From NCBI GenBank assembly GCA_022749995.1, contig JAKIWO010000009.1, positions 1-36,894 on the forward strand: a stretch of DNA of 36,894 nt, given 5' to 3'. A program made the translations under genes and the position numbers. The stretch comes from Thermoplasmata archaeon (GTDB lineage Archaea; Thermoplasmatota; Thermoplasmata; Lutacidiplasmatales; UBA184). The notes beneath the pieces were generated by a model. The model worked only from the letters and a program-made list of their open reading frames with translations. It did no database searches and was not told the origin of the DNA. Below, one piece after another: positions 34,401 through 36,894 of the stretch; the first letter of the stretch is position 1; each line of letters starts with the position of its first letter.

Positions 34401-34502
34401 TTCTCGACGCCGACCGAGGAACGGGAGCTCACGGCTCGTCGGGCTGGGAGGAGGAATGCCCACCGCGAGCGACGGGAACGCTTCGCGAGCGGGTTCAATC
34501 AC
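31455..34502 (-). CDS. Large AAA/STAND-type ATPase with TPR-like repeats and C-terminal winged helix
   Basis: About 1015 residues from the GTG at 34502. N-terminal LPFLGRRRELQRVLGLL (about 26-42) and Walker A GSDGSGKS 57-64 are AAA_16/STAND features; Walker B LLVLVDDFEL at about 170-179; a helical region (GTGAMFGSEFPLEPVADAVGLEMRTALERLEHLE) like the winged-helix regulator part of MalT/AfsR ATPases; a long TPR-like helical array about 420-880; C-terminal winged helix about 920-990 (STERGIALALRVPRDRFAQSLRRLEQRGLVRRER). This is the plan of a signal-responsive transcription regulator that oligomerises when ATP and a ligand are bound. It ends 24 bases inside alkA on the opposite strand. It follows sufD on the same strand by 88 bases. 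Target genes unknown. The exact start is uncertain; the frame is open to 34688. Confidence 0.75.
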   Translation of the reverse strand: MIEPAREAFPSLAVGIPPPSPTSRELPFLGRRRELQRVLGLLRAAAGGRPGGLLLLGSDGSGKSRLLDRARVLAEREGFEVRLLSLGEWASEPPSLWLPQGSPNWREGTLLLPPELLSREPAERTEPLPRSSAAERSGSTDAPSATRRLAPATTQQQLRELREVAAEHPLLVLVDDFELVDRGTVLLVDRLLRGSGGDHFAVLLTADASSLGAVPVRSEAVQWLDRNAASGRVISLELAPLPLESASVLTREFLGGAKLTAEASRRLEELFLRLGGNPGQFLESLRRLTHHGLVRLGKAPGGRISIGPGASSGDLVAGYFPPGLRSSLSGRLARLTPSELSLLGTGAMFGSEFPLEPVADAVGLEMRTALERLEHLEESSGLVRPAGAPQRWRLDPPAIAELLPRLLGPSDRSALASRLAHWWELHAPKESRQVARLYRLAGEAPRSAAWARRALRDALERRAFEELPQMAAELAESLSADGRVDRAHLPEYFSLYVELRSETADAPSAELLRWLRAHADGPEAELDVEPYLADVELITDVFVARRRLEELERRLAEGEGPLSEPAQAVADLVRAYLLCAEGRPSRAARAAGHAAATLARTGDGFHAAFGYQLQGWSLGSTGHTEAARRAVRRGRKVAARHGLTHKSIGLALLLTESLTEADSGRLEESVAMLRAGLPVVESLDSPRSLAQCRVNLALLLLEVQAPAEAFEQAELGCRYASGAGSAVLLAQGLLSMAIARARQRRWSDCLAIVEEIHRALERGPVPWTIPLAELLRCRSEAELGRSAEAVQRLARLAPESSAALPPLVASLQRPMYLITRARVLELSGNLAEAAREYRSAYREGSAGHLVGTNLEALDGMERLAAPLDAERAARYRARRESICRRHSIHCPPFIGPADSPGQDSVPAGAPGPSPAELPRRLLAHLQSVQRGRTGGEGLPTPTASTERGIALALRVPRDRFAQSLRRLEQRGLVRRERRRPKGARRSVFVYLLTAEGQLAAAETPARSPHSNERQR

Positions 34503-34590
34503 GAGGCGACGACCGTCGGGAGGGTCATGGGGGTTTCCCTGGAGGCCGATACGCCCCCGGCGGAGGGGTGCCCGGGTCCGGTCGGCCCGG

Positions 34591-35985
34591 TCATCGGAGC
34601 TTGGCGTCGAAACGCCACTCACCAGAACCGGCCGTGGGGTTGACCGCGAGCGCAGGAAGCGCGGGGAAATGGTCGGGCCCCCACACAATGTCGTGGCCCT
34701 CCCAGCGGGCGGCGAGCGCCGGGTACAGGTGGTCCCGGAGCCCGGCGATGGGAGCGCGCTCCAGGACGTAGGAGAGGAATCCCTCTCCGATCATCCGGAT
34801 CGCATCGGGCCTCCTCATTCCGCGGGACTCGAGGTAGAACACCTTCTCCGGGTCGACGGGCGCGACCGAGGAGGAATGGGTGGCCTTGACGTCCCGACAC
34901 AGGATCTCGAGCACCGGTACGGTGTCGGACCGGGCCCCCCGAGACAGCAGCATGGCGTGCTCGGAGAGGTAGCTCACGGTCTTGCGGGCGTCCTTCTCGA
35001 TGCGCACGAGCCCCCGGCTCATCCCCCGCGCATCGTTCTGGAAGAGCCCCCGGGTGATCGAATGGCCCCGTGTGTCGGTACCCTGGTGGGTGATCTGCAC
35101 GGAGCTATCGTACGCCTGCTGCCCGGCGCCGTAGAACGTCTGCAGATCGTCCACCTCGCTGCCCTGGCCGGGAAGTACGGTCAGCATCTTGAGCCGAGTC
35201 CGGAATCCGCCGAAGCCGGCCCAGATCCAGGCCAGCCGCCCGGTACGATCCACGCGCGCGGTTCGCTCGTAGAGCGAGACGGCCCGCAGGTCCGGTGCGT
35301 GGACCGTGAGGTAGTGGGCCGAGGCTCCGTCGGCGAGCTCGAGCTGCACGGAGGAACCGTACAGTCGCTGCGCGGCCGCCCCGGCCCCTGCGGTCGAGTA
35401 GACCTCCTCGCTGGCGAGCAATCGGCTCTCCGCGCCTACGCGCAGCCGGCGCCGGACGGAGATCACTTCTGCCGGCTGGGAGAGCACGGAGATGTCCTGC
35501 AGCCGAACCGCCACCGGGCAGCGAGCCGGAACGTCCACGCTCACTCCCCGGTTGAGCAGCGCCCGAGCGAGGGAGCTCAACTTGTCGGGGGTCGCGGCGG
35601 CCGGGTCGAGCAGCGCCACGGCCGCCTCCTCGTGCTGCCAAAGATCCGGCACCGAGCTCACCTGGACCCCGGCCTCGCGCAGCTCCTCGGGAACCTCGAC
35701 CCGGGTCCCCGAGGAGTCGTGGAGGACTCGGATGGTGTGAGGCAGCAGCGGGGGCGCCGTCACGGGCAGGCCGCTCTTGCCCGGTCGCAGGCCTCCGAGC
35801 TCCACCCCGCCGAAGTACGCATACTTCCGGTAGAGCGGATTGGACTCCATCGGAAGCTCGCGGAACGACTGGAAGGAGCTCATCCGCCGCCGTCGGACCT
35901 CGGGCGGGTCGTTGAGCTCTTGCGAGAGCTCCTCGATCTGCCGTTCCTCGAACCAGCGATCGTACTGTGGCACCGCGACGGCCAT
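34591..35985 (-). CDS. sufD: SufD, Fe-S scaffold subunit
   Basis: 464 residues. Partner of SufB in the SufBC2D complex. The C-terminal part gives the family pattern VEILCRDVKATHSSSVAPVDPEKVFYLESRGM, with the His that is conserved in SufD (the Cys before it in E. coli is Ala here); SSVQITHQGTDTRGHSITRGLFQNDARGMSRGLVRIEKDA matches the core of SufB/SufD beta-helices. The N-terminus (YDRWFEERQIEELSQELNDPPEVRRRRMSSFQSFRELP) is the usual SufD helical cap. It lies about 4 kb from sufB and on the other strand, so expression of SufB and SufD must be balanced between transcripts. ATG 35985 is 26 bases from a TATA box, leaderless. Confidence 0.93.
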   Translation of the reverse strand: MAVAVPQYDRWFEERQIEELSQELNDPPEVRRRRMSSFQSFRELPMESNPLYRKYAYFGGVELGGLRPGKSGLPVTAPPLLPHTIRVLHDSSGTRVEVPEELREAGVQVSSVPDLWQHEEAAVALLDPAAATPDKLSSLARALLNRGVSVDVPARCPVAVRLQDISVLSQPAEVISVRRRLRVGAESRLLASEEVYSTAGAGAAAQRLYGSSVQLELADGASAHYLTVHAPDLRAVSLYERTARVDRTGRLAWIWAGFGGFRTRLKMLTVLPGQGSEVDDLQTFYGAGQQAYDSSVQITHQGTDTRGHSITRGLFQNDARGMSRGLVRIEKDARKTVSYLSEHAMLLSRGARSDTVPVLEILCRDVKATHSSSVAPVDPEKVFYLESRGMRRPDAIRMIGEGFLSYVLERAPIAGLRDHLYPALAARWEGHDIVWGPDHFPALPALAVNPTAGSGEWRFDAKLR

Positions 35986-36006
35986 CTCCCTCGCGAGCCC
36001 CCCGTC

Positions 36007-36016
36007 GCTATAAGCG
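36007..36016 (-). promoter_or_regulatory. TATA box of sufD
   Basis: Minus-strand GCTTATAGCG, centred 26 bases from the ATG at 35985. Confidence 0.6.
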
Positions 36017-36094
36017 GTGGCGGGCGGAGCTGCTACCGGCCACCGCGCCGACCTTCTCGGGCGAGAGCTCAGGTGGGCCCGACGGGCGTCGCGA

Positions 36095-36760
36095 TCAGGG
36101 ACAATTGCCGATGGACGTGCACTGGTGGACCGACACCTGGACGCTGTCGATGGGCAACGAGCTCGACGTCCCAGTGCCCAGGTCGGCGAACAGGTCGAAC
36201 GTCAACGCGAACAGGTGGAGAAACTGCGTCTCCAGGTAGACCTTGACGCTGATGACGGAACTGAGCCCGGCCGTGCCTACGAGGAAGACGAACTCGAATT
36301 CCGTGGAGATGGGCAGGATCGCCTCCTCCGTGTAGTTCCACGACACCGCGTAGTCGCCAGCGGTGTCCGGATTGATCGCGTAGGATTGGCCCGCACCGCC
36401 GAGCACGGTGGGCGTCCCGGCCGTCCCGCTGAGCTGTGTCGGCGCGGGGTTGGGTGTAGTCCAGTAGCTCACCCCCACGAAGCTCCAACCGTTCACCGTG
36501 GACTGTGAGGCGTAGACTCCCGCCCCGCTCTCCGGCAGATGTTGGATCGTGATTGGACCTCCGACCGAGTACCCGATCAATAGGCCGACGGCGGACACTA
36601 GGAGCAAGGCAGCCGGCCACCGGAGCCTCCGGGGGGAGCGCCGTGCACTCCGGCCGAGTACCGGCCCCTGGGCCGGGGGCTGAGGGAGCGGGTCAAGGAG
36701 CGTGGCAACCAGAGGCTGCGGACTCGAGAACGGCGATTGGTCGGCGGGCCCAGAGTTCAC
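36095..36760 (-). CDS. Membrane-anchored secreted protein of unknown function
   Basis: About 221 residues from the GTG at 36760. Cytoplasmic N-terminus of about 45 residues rich in Pro/Ser, then a basic RRSPRRLR and one membrane helix (about 52-70, WPAALLLVSAVGLLIGYSVGG), and an extracellular domain with a beta-rich pattern (YAINPDTAGDYAVSWNYTEEAI, VKVYLETQ). It ends HQCTSIGNCP, two Cys that could pair. The GTG at 36760 is chosen because it overlaps the TGA of the upstream gene as GTGA, pointing to translational coupling; an earlier in-frame GTG at 36784 would overlap that gene by 28 bases. It is a paralog of the partial gene upstream. No named domain recognised. Confidence 0.65.
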   Translation of the reverse strand: MNSGPADQSPFSSPQPLVATLLDPLPQPPAQGPVLGRSARRSPRRLRWPAALLLVSAVGLLIGYSVGGPITIQHLPESGAGVYASQSTVNGWSFVGVSYWTTPNPAPTQLSGTAGTPTVLGGAGQSYAINPDTAGDYAVSWNYTEEAILPISTEFEFVFLVGTAGLSSVISVKVYLETQFLHLFALTFDLFADLGTGTSSSLPIDSVQVSVHQCTSIGNCP

Positions 36761-36894
36761 GGACAGGTCCCCACCGCTGCGCACGGTTGGCTCAACAGCT
36801 GTCCGTGGTCGAATACGAGGGCGGCTCCGCCGGCGTCAAAGTAGAAGTTGTACAGCACGTTTCCGGAGACCGAGCTCTGCGTTTCGATGAACAC
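36757..36894 (-). CDS. C-terminal end of a paralogous secreted protein (5' part outside window)
   Basis: An open frame from the window edge to TGA at 36757-36759 encodes 45 residues: VFIETQSSVSGNVLYNFYFD near the start and CAAVGTCP at the end. The pieces match the downstream paralog (VYLETQ at the same relative place, terminal CTSIGNCP). The stop overlaps the start of that gene by GTGA. So the two are tandem duplicates in one operon. The N-terminal signal and most of the extracellular domain are missing from the window. Confidence 0.7.
   Translation of the reverse strand: MFIETQSSVSGNVLYNFYFDAGGAALVFDHGQLLSQPCAAVGTCP

Noticed and set aside
33673-36246. An 857-residue plus-strand open frame
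   Set aside because: It lies antisense to the AAA/TPR regulator and sufD, is composed mainly of Arg, Ser, Gly and Pro, and shows no domain pattern. It is a GC-rich shadow.
36761-36784. GTG at 36784 as start of the secreted protein
   Set aside because: It would overlap the upstream gene by 28 bases; the GTG at 36760 overlaps its stop as GTGA, as in other coupled genes in the window.

Overview
The window is a GC-rich (well over 60% by eye) stretch of an archaeal genome. Archaeal markers are the large clamp-loader subunit RfcL, ABCE1/Rli1, the archaeal GTP cyclohydrolase MptA, and TATA boxes centred about 26 bases upstream of start codons (leaderless transcripts). Together with the Suf genes, dodecin and kelch/PKD surface proteins, this suggests a GC-rich Thermoplasmatota-like lineage. 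That placement is inference; no rRNA or tRNA was found.

Layout. 1-575: remains of a VapBC-type toxin-antitoxin pair with a frameshifted toxin. 756-9492: a cell-surface block holding a membrane-anchored secreted protein, two same-length (651 aa) kelch-propeller/PKD proteins in tandem, a GNAT acetyltransferase, and a third propeller protein read divergently across a 20-bp perfect palindrome. 9570-13615: dodecin, a degenerate aldo/keto reductase-like protein, RfcL with an unusual insertion in its ATPase core, a winged-helix protein and a small unknown protein. 13702-16363: AlaX-type editing protein, a DUF59/MIP18 Fe-S protein and a flavoprotein disulfide reductase. 16502-22457: MptA, a MacB/FtsX-type ABC system (permease-permease-ATPase, coupled by 4-base overlaps) and ABCE1, probably one transcription unit. 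22684-23235: a small PH-like membrane protein.

23257-35985 is an iron-sulfur and sulfur-transfer island: moeB with a C-terminal rhodanese domain, a MoaD/ThiS-type sulfur carrier and a SufR-like Fe-S-sensing repressor on the minus strand, divergent from sufC-sufS. An OsmC-like protein follows in antisense, then sufB interrupted by a full-length intein with a LAGLIDADG endonuclease. AlkA and a large AAA/TPR/winged-helix regulator separate this from sufD, which lies on the opposite strand upstream of the regulator. With the DUF59 protein and the Fe-S client ABCE1, the window encodes cysteine desulfurase, SufBCD scaffold, a maturation factor and a likely Fe-S sensor. An imperfect inverted repeat overlaps the sufC TATA box and is a candidate SufR operator.

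36095-36894: two tandem secreted or membrane-anchored paralogs of unknown function with the same C-terminal Cys-rich ending; the upstream one runs off the window.

No CRISPR array, insertion sequence, rRNA or tRNA was recognised. The points most worth checking are the SufR/operator arrangement, the sufB intein, the RfcL insertion, the split suf locus with its AAA/TPR regulator, and the two palindromes at surface-protein promoters.
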